Shown: positions 1 through 7,822, counted from the first letter of the stretch. The stretch is 64,000 nt of DNA from an uncultured Acidobacteriaceae bacterium (GCA_903842065.1 CAIMKZ010000033.1:1-64000); one strand, 5' to 3'. A program made the numbers and translations. The notes: generated by a model not told the origin, from the letters alone.

Positions 1-132
1 AAGGCCACCTTCGCCTTGAACGCTGCTGAGTGGTTCCTGCGCGGACGCCTGCTCATCTGCTCTCCTCTTCTCAGCCATCTTAGGCTGCCGAAGAACAGAA
101 CCACCACTTATGCCCCTGTCCGAATTTGCTGA
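1..132 (+). other. Open frame entering from the left edge, possible IS or transposase C-terminal tail
   Basis: Frame 1 is open from the window edge to a TGA at 130-132 and encodes about 43 residues rich in Leu, Arg and Ser, including AEWFLRGRLLICSPLL and NRTTTYAPVR. The composition resembles the C-terminal tails of some transposase ORFs, but I cannot name a family. It overlaps the apparent start of the beta-helix ORF in another frame, which fits an insertion-sequence end abutting a truncated gene. This is inference only; the upstream sequence is needed to decide. Confidence 0.25.
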
Positions 133-1204
133 GCCAGCTCTGACAGATGAACCTGTGAATTCCGGTGTGGTGATTGAAGGAAATGTCATAAACAACCCAC
201 AAGGCCTGCCAATGCAAATTCATTCAAGTACAAGCACGGTTATCAAGAACAACCACATACTCAACGTTCCATCCGGGTTCATCGGGATTGCAGTCGAAAA
301 TAGCCCTTCCGTGCTGATCTCAGGAAATAAGATTTATGGCGGAAATGTGCAGGCAATTTCGATCGGGCAACCGCCATATGAAAGCAACACCGATAACGCG
401 ATTGTGATCGGAAACGATATTCAATTGGGTTCGAGTTCTCATGTCCCCGCTATCTACGTTTGGGGATCTAAGAATGTGCAGGTCCATGGAAATACTCACG
501 CAAATACTCAGCTTGGCGAAGTGATTTTAAATGAGGGGGCAACTTTAGCTATAACATCGGCCTTGCCAACCGGCTCGGCCAGCGGAGACCTGGGCGGGAC
601 ATTTCCAGGGCCATCCGTTTCGGAAATCCGAGGCCATGCTGGTCCCTCTCCCACCAGTCCGGGATATTTGAATCGGAATGGAAGCGGATCGAGCAATTCT
701 GCGAGCAGTCAAGGTGCTGCTCACTCATTTACGCCATGGATAGCAAACGCTACGGGCAGAACAGGCGCGGCATTTGTTCAAAACAAGATTGTCTATACGA
801 GTTTCCGCGCGGTCGGAATGACAACGAGCAATATCACATATCGCATCGTTATCGCGGACAACACTGCAAATCTTTATGACTTGGGGATATTTGATACAAG
901 CGGAAACCTTGTCACGCATCTGGGCGCTACGGCAGGGACAAAGTTCTCCTCGGGAACCTCAACGTACATTTTGCCGTTCGCGACGAGTGGCGTTCTGAAG
1001 CAAGGCACGACATATTTGTTCGCCCTGACTACCAACTGTTCCACTTCGTGCGCGGTGCTAGAGCTGGCCACAACATATCAAAAGGTTCCGTATCACAACG
1101 TTACGGGTACCGGCACGACGCGCGGCGGTGCGCTGCCCAGTTCTTTTACGCAGGAGGCGGCAAGTACCCAAGCTCAGCAGGGGTGGTCGGTCGTTCTTCA
1201 CTAA
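110..1204 (+). CDS. Right-handed beta-helix-like protein, probably 5'-truncated
   Basis: The 364-residue product has short repeats typical of parallel beta-helix (pectate-lyase/NosD-like) folds over residues 20-145, with recurrent V-I-x-N-N/G-N rungs such as VVIEGNVINN, TVIKNNHIL and VLISGNKIYGG. After a Gly/Ser-rich linker (about 150-200) comes a beta-rich C-terminal domain of unknown family. No signal peptide or N-terminal cap is visible, and the first 15 residues are unlike the rest. The frame is open upstream to a stop at 17-19, so the real gene may have lost its 5' end to an insertion. It converges on the aldolase gene with a 35-bp gap. The function is unknown; the fold suggests a secreted or surface carbohydrate-related protein. 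It may be a pseudogene. Confidence 0.5.
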   Translation: MPLSEFAEPALTDEPVNSGVVIEGNVINNPQGLPMQIHSSTSTVIKNNHILNVPSGFIGIAVENSPSVLISGNKIYGGNVQAISIGQPPYESNTDNAIVIGNDIQLGSSSHVPAIYVWGSKNVQVHGNTHANTQLGEVILNEGATLAITSALPTGSASGDLGGTFPGPSVSEIRGHAGPSPTSPGYLNRNGSGSSNSASSQGAAHSFTPWIANATGRTGAAFVQNKIVYTSFRAVGMTTSNITYRIVIADNTANLYDLGIFDTSGNLVTHLGATAGTKFSSGTSTYILPFATSGVLKQGTTYLFALTTNCSTSCAVLELATTYQKVPYHNVTGTGTTRGGALPSSFTQEAASTQAQQGWSVVLH

Positions 1205-1239
1205 ATAGAAATCGAAGACTGGATGAATCGTTATTCTGT

Positions 1240-2298
1240 TTAGCCTCTAATATTTGCCAAGATGCCTTCAATTTCCAAACGCTGCTCTGCCGTCAGGCCG
1301 AGAAGCGGTCTGCGGACTGAGCCGCCGAAGTAACCGTTGAACTCGCAGGCATACTTAACGGCGGCTACTCCTGCCTGAACGACGATGCGACGGTTGGGCT
1401 CTGCAATGCGCTGTTGCTTCTCGCGGGCAAGCGCCTGGTCATGATCCATCCATGCCATGTAAATCTCAGTACACGCCCCCGGTGCAAAGGCTGCAAAGGC
1501 GAGAATGGCGCCACAGGCCCCGGCATCCAGCGCGTCAAGCGCAATGGAACCGGAGCCGCAGAGAACCTGGAAGCCGACCTCTTTGGTGCGCGTCTTGAGC
1601 TCTGCCGTCTGCGACAGGGCTACTTGCGCTGCGCCTCCAGTCAGCTGGGAGGCAGGGACTAGAGCCGCATCCGCGGAGGATTGGGCTGCGGACAGCATCC
1701 TGCCTGTGACAGCCTGGAAGACCTGGGTAACGGGGACAGTTCTGCTGGGAGCCCCGGCAGTAGCTGCGACCAGCTGCTGAATCCGTTCGAGGTTGCCCAT
1801 CGAGTCCTTGATCCCGATAATGTTGGGATGTGTGGCGAGGGCGGCCACAGTTTCCACACCCAGATCCACTCCGGCGCACTGGGGGATGTTGTAGAGCAGA
1901 ACCGGAAGCGGCGAGTGGTCGGCAACTGTCTGGAAGTAGGTTGCCAGCACGCAGGGCGTCATCTGGCTGCGGTAGTAGCTGGGTGGGCGGACCAGGATGG
2001 CGTCGTACCCGGCCGTGGCTGCTACCTCGGCCAGAGCCAGGGTGGCGCGGAGGCTCTCGCGGCCTACACCTGCAATGAGCACCTTCTCCGGGCGAGCAGC
2101 ACTGGCCGCGCAGCGGAGGATGTCGGCGGACTCGGCGTCATCGATAAGAGCCGCTTCGCCCGTGGAGCCAAGGACCAGCATCCCAGCCAGGAGGCTACGG
2201 GAGTAGCGGTCGATGTTGGCCTCAAGCTTCCGGTAGTAGACGCGCTCGTCTGGATAAAACGGAGTAGTAACGGCGGCGAAGATCCCATCCATCAGCAT
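1240..2298 (-). CDS. Dihydrodipicolinate synthase (DapA/NAL) family class I aldolase with insertion
   Basis: A (beta/alpha)8 pyruvate aldolase of the DHDPS/N-acetylneuraminate lyase family. It has the GSTGE pyruvate carboxylate-binding motif at 44-48, a catalytic Tyr136 in LLYNIPQ and a Schiff-base Lys164 in GIKDS. The family is about 290-300 aa, but this protein is 352 aa. The extra roughly 57 residues (about 177-233) lie between the post-Lys helix and the FQVLCGSG strand. It could be a true DapA or one of the many paralogues acting on other 2-keto acids; context does not decide, because there is no lysine gene nearby. ATG at 2298 is used, with a second in-frame ATG at 2292. It is monocistronic and reads away from a 216-bp divergent spacer that holds a strong hairpin. 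Confidence 0.8.
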   Translation of the reverse strand: MLMDGIFAAVTTPFYPDERVYYRKLEANIDRYSRSLLAGMLVLGSTGEAALIDDAESADILRCAASAARPEKVLIAGVGRESLRATLALAEVAATAGYDAILVRPPSYYRSQMTPCVLATYFQTVADHSPLPVLLYNIPQCAGVDLGVETVAALATHPNIIGIKDSMGNLERIQQLVAATAGAPSRTVPVTQVFQAVTGRMLSAAQSSADAALVPASQLTGGAAQVALSQTAELKTRTKEVGFQVLCGSGSIALDALDAGACGAILAFAAFAPGACTEIYMAWMDHDQALAREKQQRIAEPNRRIVVQAGVAAVKYACEFNGYFGGSVRRPLLGLTAEQRLEIEGILANIRG

Positions 2299-2356
2299 GA
2301 CTCGATTGTACCTAGAGCAGAATCCGAGTAACAGTGCCTAAATTGAATTCATGCAG

Positions 2357-2383
2357 GTGGCTTTTTCTTGAAGAAAAAGCCAC
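2357..2383. repeat. Perfect 13-bp inverted repeat in divergent spacer
   Basis: GTGGCTTTTTCTT (2357-2369) and AAGAAAAAGCCAC (2371-2383) are perfect inverted copies around one central base. The hairpin lies between the divergent aldolase gene and a small membrane-protein gene, so it is not placed as a normal terminator for either. It could be a regulatory hairpin, a leftover terminator from a lost gene, or a short palindromic repeat. Confidence 0.6.
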
Positions 2384-2514
2384 TATACGAATGTGACCCC
2401 GAGGGCATCTACTTGGATTCTGCTGTAGTCGGCTTCCCTGCCCGGAAAGTTCCATTGTGACGCCCGGTGGCAGAGTGTATCTTTAATAGCAAGTTCAGGA
2501 ACCGGGAGCGGCCG

Positions 2515-2997
2515 ATGACGCCACTATTCAGCACGGGCGAAGAAGAGACAACATCGTCAAGCCTCATGAAGCAGGCGTTTGCGTTTATCGGACATACGCT
2601 ACTGGGGTTGCTTGCCTGGGTTGTCCTGATGGCGCTCGGATATGTGCTCAACCCAAAGGGCGTTCCGCAACTGGCGATTCTGCTGCTCTCAATCCTGGTG
2701 CCCCTTGCTGTCGGTTACGGTTTCAACCGGCTTCAGCAGAATGCGCTTGCTCCTTCGGTATGGCTCATGGGGCTGATCTGGATCGTGATCATTGCTCTGT
2801 GGATTCTGGACATGCCGACAGGGCCATACGCTTGCCTTGAGTGCGGTGCGATGGAGAAGATCACGCGTACATTCTTAAGCATCCCGCAGCCCAGCGGACT
2901 CATCGATAATGATGGGCCGTTTCTCGGAACATGGCCGGCGGCTGCTCTGATCGGATACGGAATCGGCGCAAGGCTGGGCCTTCGCAAGAAGTCCTGA
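2515..2997 (+). CDS. Small multi-pass membrane protein, unknown function
   Basis: A 160-residue protein with four hydrophobic segments, at about residues 20-43, 50-68, 79-96 and 136-152 counted from this start. Two cysteines lie in a short loop (PYACLECGAME). No family is recognised. I prefer ATG 2515 because it has GGGAG 8 nt upstream; an in-frame GTG at 2467 would add 16 polar residues without a better ribosome site. It is a single gene on the plus strand, followed 93 bp later by hemQ. Confidence 0.55.
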   Translation: MTPLFSTGEEETTSSSLMKQAFAFIGHTLLGLLAWVVLMALGYVLNPKGVPQLAILLLSILVPLAVGYGFNRLQQNALAPSVWLMGLIWIVIIALWILDMPTGPYACLECGAMEKITRTFLSIPQPSGLIDNDGPFLGTWPAAALIGYGIGARLGLRKKS

Positions 2998-3090
2998 TTC
3001 CCTTCCCGTTTGCATTTGGCCCATTGCGGAGTTTTATTGTCCGCTTTGATACGATAAGGAAGGTCCTTTGATCTTCCCCGGAGGTTTGTT

Positions 3091-3918
3091 GTGTCCAGTT
3101 TTCCCCCTGTCCCCCTTACGCTTGAAGGTTCCTCAGCACTGCACCAGTTCTTCCGGTTCGACTGGAAGGCCTGGAAGGCGACGCCGGCGGCAGATCAGCA
3201 GGCCATTCAGGCTGAGTTTGCCGCTACGTTCAAGAAGCTTGAACGGGCCAACGCCGACGGTCCGGTGCAGTCGGCGATGTTCTCCGAGCTCGGCCACAAG
3301 GGCGACCTGATTCTGATGCACCTGCGCCCCACAATGGAAGACCTGAACCGCGTGGAGTTGGAGCTGGCTCAGACGCGGTTCCACGACTTCCTGACCCAGG
3401 TTCACTCGTATGTTTCGGTGGTGGAACTGGGGCTGTACGAGTCGAGCGAGAAGATCTACGAGACGGCCACGGCCAAGGCCGCCCCGCACTCGCCGGAGTG
3501 GAATGCGGCCATCGCCGAGAGCCTGAGCCGCCCTGCGGGTCAGCTCCAGAGCAGGATCTTCCCGGCGGTTCCGGAGGCGAAGTACCTCTGCTTCTACCCG
3601 ATGAACCGCAAGCGGGAGATCGGCGCAAACTGGTTTACGGTTCCCTTTGCCGAGAGGGCCCGCATGATGCAGGAGCACGGTCTTATCGGGCGGCGGTACG
3701 GCGACCGCGTCAGGCAGATCGTGACGGCATCGATCGGGTTCGACGACTGGGAGTGGGGCGTGAGCCTCTTCGCCGACGACGCGGTGGCCTTCAAGAAGCT
3801 GATCTACGAGATGCGCTTCGACGAGATCAGTGCGGTGTATGCGTTGTTCGGGGATTTCTATCTGGGTGTGCGGCTGGCCGCCGACAACTTGAGCGGTTGG
3901 TTGAGCGGAAGTCAATGA
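3091..3918 (+). CDS. hemQ: Coproheme decarboxylase HemQ (chlorite dismutase-like family)
   Basis: This enzyme converts coproheme III to protoheme by oxidative decarboxylation with peroxide in the coproporphyrin-dependent branch of heme synthesis. The 275-aa product fits the family. It contains the YPMNRKRE block with Tyr169 (the redox Tyr of HemQ proteins), NWF, and MMQEHGLIGRRYG, whose His196 matches the proximal heme ligand. The conserved GxDDxEWG segment follows. The start is GTG with GGAGG 7-8 nt upstream. The heme operon hemX/hemA/hemC/hemD lies 4-8 kb downstream on the other strand, supporting a heme role. True chlorite dismutase activity is unlikely because no periplasmic signal is present. 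Confidence 0.9.
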   Translation: MSSFPPVPLTLEGSSALHQFFRFDWKAWKATPAADQQAIQAEFAATFKKLERANADGPVQSAMFSELGHKGDLILMHLRPTMEDLNRVELELAQTRFHDFLTQVHSYVSVVELGLYESSEKIYETATAKAAPHSPEWNAAIAESLSRPAGQLQSRIFPAVPEAKYLCFYPMNRKREIGANWFTVPFAERARMMQEHGLIGRRYGDRVRQIVTASIGFDDWEWGVSLFADDAVAFKKLIYEMRFDEISAVYALFGDFYLGVRLAADNLSGWLSGSQ

Positions 3919-3992
3919 CTCGCAATATGTGCCATGTGGACGTAATCTGATCGTAGCTCGATCAGAGGCCGCTACTCCACAGGAGATGCTGT

Positions 3993-4511
3993 ATGGACGT
4001 GAGGTTGCTGCACGGATTTGCACTCCCCTTGGTACTTTGGGGCGTTGTTGCCCCATTTGTTGGGATTTATGTAGGCCATTACTTATCACGCGCGTGGCAA
4101 CGCGAGCAATGGTTCCGGGACAAGCGATATGAGGATTATCAAGCCGTACTAAGCGCAATCGTCGCTTCGTATATGGCAATTGCGCGGGTCGATATGGAAA
4201 GCCTAACTTCACTCTTCACCCCTGAGATGCTCCACGAGGTCGAAGTGAAGAAGGCCGAATCATTTCGTGTTCTCCGCGACCGTATCTTCATCGCAGAGGA
4301 GCTTGAACTTGGTGGCGTTCTCGCCGAATGGGATACTAACGTCACCAACTACGCAATGCACACTATCGATGAACGAATCTTCGCTGGCCGGTTCTCTGAG
4401 CTCAATCGAAAACTGGTGCGCATGGCGCTGAACCCTCCAAAGCGTTACCGGGGGTTCCGCCTCTGGCGGATGAATCGGCAATTGGCAAAGCTAATGCAAA
4501 GAAGACCGTAA
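3993..4511 (+). CDS. Hypothetical membrane-anchored protein
   Basis: A 172-residue protein with one N-terminal membrane segment (about 8-30, LPLVLWGVVAPFVGIYVGHY). A mostly helical, charged cytoplasmic region follows that ends in a basic tail (RLWRMNRQLAKLMQRRP). AGGAG lies 8 nt before the ATG. No domain is recognised. It sits between hemQ and a toxin-antitoxin pair with no sign of operon linkage to either. Confidence 0.55.
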   Translation: MDVRLLHGFALPLVLWGVVAPFVGIYVGHYLSRAWQREQWFRDKRYEDYQAVLSAIVASYMAIARVDMESLTSLFTPEMLHEVEVKKAESFRVLRDRIFIAEELELGGVLAEWDTNVTNYAMHTIDERIFAGRFSELNRKLVRMALNPPKRYRGFRLWRMNRQLAKLMQRRP

Positions 4512-4619
4512 GCTCCGCAGTTGGTGGATTCCAATCTTGCCGCGCCTTTGTTCCCCCCAGCCAACGGGGACATCAGATTCGCTTGATTCCTATTCACATC
4601 CGCGCCTGTCGGACTGGAC

Positions 4620-4641
4620 GGTAAGGCAGAAATGCCTTACC
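4620..4641. promoter_or_regulatory. Inverted repeat, probable operator of the AbrB/PIN pair
   Basis: GGTAAGGCA (4620-4628) and TGCCTTACC (4633-4641) form a perfect 9-bp inverted repeat around GAAA, ending 18 bp before the antitoxin ATG. AbrB- and MazE-type antitoxins normally repress their own promoter through such palindromes; the binding itself is inferred. Confidence 0.7.
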
Positions 4642-4659
4642 ATTTAGCAGAGGCACATT

Positions 4660-4911
4660 ATGACCGCCCTTACCGTCACCGCCAAAGGCCAGATCACGTT
4701 GAAGCAGGAGATCCTCCGGCATCTCAACATCACTCCCGGACAGAAGATTGAGGCCGAAACTCTTCCCGACGGACGGGTTGTCTTAGCACCAGTTCGCAAG
4801 AAAGGCTCGATCAAGAATTTTAGTGGAATGTTGGCCAGAAGGGATGGGCCTAAACTCACTATCGAAGAGATCAATGAAATTATTGCGAAGGGCTGGGCCG
4901 GCGAATTGTGA
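4660..4911 (+). CDS. AbrB/SpoVT-family antitoxin
   Basis: An 83-aa protein with a swapped-hairpin AbrB DNA-binding domain in residues 1-47. The pattern is T-V-T-A-K-G-Q-I-T-L followed by a LNITPGQKIE segment and a D-G-R-V-V-L strand, as in VapB/MazE antitoxins. The C-terminal half (NFSGMLARRDGPKLTIEEINE) is the expected toxin-binding tail. Its stop overlaps the GTG of the PIN toxin by 4 nt, giving translational coupling. A perfect palindrome precedes it. It probably neutralises the PIN ribonuclease and represses the operon. Confidence 0.85.
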   Translation: MTALTVTAKGQITLKQEILRHLNITPGQKIEAETLPDGRVVLAPVRKKGSIKNFSGMLARRDGPKLTIEEINEIIAKGWAGEL

Positions 4912-5306
4912 AGATCATCGCCGACACTAACGTACTACTTCGAGATGTTCTCCGGGACGATCCGCATCAGGCAATCGTAGCCGCTCAGGTTCTCGAATCC
5001 GCTACCCTCGTAGCGATCCCCACTTCGGTCATTTGTGAATTTGTATGGGTATTGCGGAGTGGCTACAAATACTCAGCCAATGAGATCGCCAGCGCGATAC
5101 GAGAACTTCTCGATAGCGACAACGTAGTAATGGAACAGCTCGCCGTCAAGGCCGGTCTGCGAACTCTTGAAGCAGGCGGCGATTTTGCCGATGGAGCGGT
5201 AGCTCATGAGGGATTCCGCCTGGGTGCAGACGAGTTCGTTACATTCGACAAGAAGGCTGCAACCTTACTGCAATCGCAAGGCAAGCGCACCCGCCTGCTG
5301 TCCTGA
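4908..5306 (+). CDS. PIN-domain ribonuclease toxin (VapC-like)
   Basis: A 132-aa PIN-domain protein. The acidic metal-binding residues are all visible: Asp6 in IIADTNVLLR, Glu44 in CEFVWVL, Asp92 or Asp95 in GDFAD, and Asp114 in VTFDKKA. VapC toxins are Mg-dependent endoribonucleases that cut tRNA or rRNA; this target cannot be predicted. The start is GTG, overlapping the antitoxin stop (GTGA). It is slightly closer to the AbrB-partnered PIN subgroup than to classic VapB-partnered ones. It is intact, with no missing catalytic residue. Confidence 0.88.
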   Translation: MKIIADTNVLLRDVLRDDPHQAIVAAQVLESATLVAIPTSVICEFVWVLRSGYKYSANEIASAIRELLDSDNVVMEQLAVKAGLRTLEAGGDFADGAVAHEGFRLGADEFVTFDKKAATLLQSQGKRTRLLS

Positions 5307-5381
5307 ATCCACTGTCCCTCCTCCACCCAAGTTGTATACTTGCCCCGGGCCGAAAGGCCAACTATTTGGAGGAGTCTAATT

Positions 5382-6482
5382 ATGTCCAATCGCGCGCTTC
5401 GTCGCACTGTGTTCGCATTCATTCTTACAGTTCTTTGCTCGGTCTACGCTGTGGCGCAGGCTGTTGCGCCGTTTAACGCAGCCGCCCTGGCGCACGACGG
5501 CGACCAGGTGAAGTACGGTTCCTACCTCGTCATCAGGGTTGGCGACGGCATCTTCAAGATCAACGATCCCGGCGTGACGACCGGCAAGGGCGGCGCCTGG
5601 GGCGTGGACATGTACATGGTCAAGGGCAAGACCAAGGCCATGGTCATCGATCTGGGCAACAACTACGTAGACGGCTACGTACCCGACGTAATCGCGCCGC
5701 GCCCCCATGCCGCCGAGGAGTTCCGCGCTGTGGTCTTTGGGCTGGCCGGAAAGCTGCCAGTCGAAGCCATGATCACGCACGAGCATCCTGACCACGACGG
5801 CATGACTGGCGCTCTCTTAAACATTCCGCAGAAGGTCAAGCTGTGGTTGCCGGAGAACGAAGACAAGACCGCGCTGATGGTTCAGCACAAGATCGATCCG
5901 GCCGTCTATACGCGCTTTGCCCCGGGCACGGAGTTCGACCTGGGCGGCGGACGCAAGCTGAAGTCCTACCAGGTGCGCGGCCACTCGAACGGCAGCTCAG
6001 TGTATCTGCTGACGCCGGACGTGGTTCTGTTTACCGGCGACTCGATCGGCTCGGGATTCGGGCAGGCGTTTCCGCGGGTGGAGACGTTGAAGATGTTTGC
6101 CGAGGATTCGATGAAATTGGTCGAGGCGCTGAAGGCGACCCTTACGCCCTGGCAGCGCTACCAGATGAAGGTGTATACGGGCCACGCGTGGCAGAACGTG
6201 TACGCGGGCTGGTGGGCGCCGAACCATCCCAAGGTGGATGTGGGCTATCTGGACTGGCGGTTTGTGCAGGACGTGGCCTCGTGCGCCGACGGCATCCTGA
6301 AGGGCAAGTGGCTGCAGAGTGGCTCGGGGCTGGTGAACGTAGGCAAGATGGAGTATACGGACGCGTGGCCGGGAGCGGCGGGCCGCTCAATCATGGTCTA
6401 CGGAACGGGCACGGTAATTACGACGATGGAAGCGGCTTACGCGGCTGCGGGCATTACGCCGCCGGCCGAGGAGAAGAAGTAG
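5382..6482 (+). CDS. Secreted metallo-beta-lactamase-fold hydrolase
   Basis: A 366-aa protein with an N-terminal signal peptide (cleavage near AVA-QAVAP, about residue 26) and an MBL fold. The metal motif H-E-H-P-D-H-D occupies residues 133-139, and further expected elements are VRGHSNGSSVYLL and FTGDSIGSG. The substrate is unknown; similar periplasmic MBL proteins include hydrolases of lactams, lactones and phosphodiesters. ATG 5382 follows GGAGGAG with good spacing; an upstream in-frame start would destroy the signal peptide. It is monocistronic. Confidence 0.8.
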   Translation: MSNRALRRTVFAFILTVLCSVYAVAQAVAPFNAAALAHDGDQVKYGSYLVIRVGDGIFKINDPGVTTGKGGAWGVDMYMVKGKTKAMVIDLGNNYVDGYVPDVIAPRPHAAEEFRAVVFGLAGKLPVEAMITHEHPDHDGMTGALLNIPQKVKLWLPENEDKTALMVQHKIDPAVYTRFAPGTEFDLGGGRKLKSYQVRGHSNGSSVYLLTPDVVLFTGDSIGSGFGQAFPRVETLKMFAEDSMKLVEALKATLTPWQRYQMKVYTGHAWQNVYAGWWAPNHPKVDVGYLDWRFVQDVASCADGILKGKWLQSGSGLVNVGKMEYTDAWPGAAGRSIMVYGTGTVITTMEAAYAAAGITPPAEEKK

Positions 6483-6488
6483 CTCCGC

Positions 6489-6824
6489 TCAGTGAGACGA
6501 TTCACAACCTAGACAAAAACTCAGCGCCGCGCAGATCTCTCTCATGCGCGGCGCTGACAGTTCTGCGACACGCCTACCGAGACGATCCTTCGAAACGGTG
6601 ACAACATTGTGCAGATTGATCGCGCACGGAGCCTTCATTCCGTCTTCACTGCCGAGCACAACTTCGGAAGGTACGCCTCGAATGGTTGAGGTGATGGGCG
6701 CGACCGTCACCGATGCCAGATAGTCGAGAGCGCTGTTGCGGGTGAGAATGACGACGGGGCGCTCCTTGTCGGGAGGCGCGAACCGATAGAGCCGAACGTC
6801 TCCCCGCTCTATTCTTCCGGCCAC
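6489..6824 (-). CDS. MazF/PemK-family mRNA interferase toxin
   Basis: A 111-aa toxin from a GTG start that lies inside the end of the antitoxin gene (16-bp overlap). MazF features are IERGDVRLY at the N-terminus, RPVVILTRN with the conserved Arg, VAPITSTIRG with the catalytic-type Thr, and a VVxxSKDRLG strand. MazF enzymes cut RNA at short sequences in a ribosome-independent way. Length matches the family. A longer reading frame exists upstream, but it runs through the antitoxin gene and is not real. Confidence 0.85.
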   Translation of the reverse strand: MAGRIERGDVRLYRFAPPDKERPVVILTRNSALDYLASVTVAPITSTIRGVPSEVVLGSEDGMKAPCAINLHNVVTVSKDRLGRRVAELSAPRMREICAALSFCLGCESSH

Positions 6825-7042
6825 ATTGCCTCCGCCGCCCAGAGATGGGATTCGATCTCTGCCGCCGGTACTCGCTGATAGCCCCGCAAATCGCGATCTT
6901 CTTCGGCGCGGAGGGCGAGCCGCTTGAGGTGCTCTCGCAGCGCCTCGCGCACAAGCGCGGAACGATTGGCCTTCATCTTGCGTGCGGCCCGGTCGGCGGC
7001 AAGCAGCAGCTTCTTGTCGAGAACGACCTGAATGGTCTCCAT
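6809..7042 (-). CDS. Ribbon-helix-helix antitoxin partnering MazF
   Basis: A 77-aa protein with an N-terminal ribbon-helix-helix DNA-binding unit (METIQVVLDKKLL, then ANRSALVREALREHL) and an acidic C-terminal tail for toxin neutralisation. I use ATG 7042; an in-frame TTG at 7063 is possible but lies within the operator palindrome. The stop overlaps the toxin by 16 bp. It is presumably autoregulatory through the repeat at 7045-7062, and converges with no other gene. Confidence 0.8.
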   Translation of the reverse strand: METIQVVLDKKLLLAADRAARKMKANRSALVREALREHLKRLALRAEEDRDLRGYQRVPAAEIESHLWAAEAMWPEE

Positions 7043-7044
7043 AC

Positions 7045-7062
7045 TGTGGAGTGTACTCCACA
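7045..7062. promoter_or_regulatory. Operator-like palindrome of the MazF pair
   Basis: TGTGGAGT (7045-7052) and ACTCCACA (7055-7062) are perfect inverted arms around GT, placed only 2 bp before the antitoxin ATG. A further partial copy (TGGAGTCCACA, 7064-7074) follows. Position and tandem half-sites suggest binding by the RHH antitoxin, with the operator overlapping the leader or ribosome site. Confidence 0.65.
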
Positions 7063-7117
7063 ATGGAGTCCACAGTCCATTCCGGCAGGTTGGGCCTGTC
7101 CGGTTACACTCCTGAAC

Positions 7118-7822
7118 ATGGCCCGTTCGGTTTCACCCTCGACAAATCGCAAACCATCCGCTACTTCATCCCGCAGTCCTTTAGCGCCGGACCGAGTGGC
7201 CGCTATTCTTCGAGGCCTCGACGAGACCTGCCCGGAGGCTGTCTGCGCGCTCACGCACCGCTCGCCGTGGGAGCTGCTGGCGGCGACGATTCTTTCGGCG
7301 CAGTGTACAGACGTGCGGGTGAATATGGTGACGCCGGAGCTGTTTCGGCGCTTCCCTACTCCGGCTGCGATGGCAAAGGCTACTCTGCCCGAACTTGAGG
7401 CGTTGGTGAAGACGACCGGGTTCTTCCGCAACAAGGCCAAGTCGCTCAAAGGCGCGGCGGAGAAGATCACGAAGGAGTTTGGCGGACGCGTGCCGGAAAC
7501 GCTCGATGAGCTGATCACGATTCCCGGCGCGGCGCGCAAGACGGCGAATGTGGTGCTGGGCGTGTGCTTCGACAAGGCCGAGGGCGTGGTTGTGGACACG
7601 CACGTCTTCCGCATCAGCCGCAGGCTTGAACTGGCCAAAGGCGACACTCCGCAGAAGGTGGAGCAGGAGCTGATGAAGATTCTACCCGCAGATCGGTGGA
7701 TCAGCTTCAGCCACCAGATCATTCACCACGGACGCAAGGTCTGTGACGCGCGAAAGCCGAAGTGCGGCGAGTGCAACCTGGAGCAGGTGTGCCGGTCTAA
7801 GGATAAGACGTGGGAGTCGTGA
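7118..7822 (+). CDS. nth: Endonuclease III (DNA glycosylase/AP lyase)
   Basis: Removes oxidised pyrimidines and cleaves AP sites in base-excision repair. The 234-aa product has the HhH region IPGAARKTANVVL with catalytic Lys141 and the VDTHVFR segment with Asp160. The [4Fe-4S] cluster is made by Cys209-x6-Cys216-x2-Cys219-x5-Cys225. The second hairpin Gly is Ala (GAA rather than GVG). ATG 7118 is the natural start; a longer frame reaching 6845 overlaps the toxin-antitoxin genes on the other strand and is not credible. The first 22 residues are a low-complexity Ser/Arg tail. It converges on hemD. Confidence 0.93.
   Translation: MARSVSPSTNRKPSATSSRSPLAPDRVAAILRGLDETCPEAVCALTHRSPWELLAATILSAQCTDVRVNMVTPELFRRFPTPAAMAKATLPELEALVKTTGFFRNKAKSLKGAAEKITKEFGGRVPETLDELITIPGAARKTANVVLGVCFDKAEGVVVDTHVFRISRRLELAKGDTPQKVEQELMKILPADRWISFSHQIIHHGRKVCDARKPKCGECNLEQVCRSKDKTWES

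Noticed and set aside
1681..2331. 216-aa ORF antisense to the aldolase
   Set aside because: The aldolase has all catalytic residues; this frame has none.
3133..4212. 359-aa ORF antisense to hemQ
   Set aside because: Overlaps hemQ and the next gene fully; no recognisable domain or ribosome site.
6845..7117. N-terminal extension of endonuclease III
   Set aside because: It overlaps the MazF antitoxin on the other strand and adds residues without similarity to Nth.
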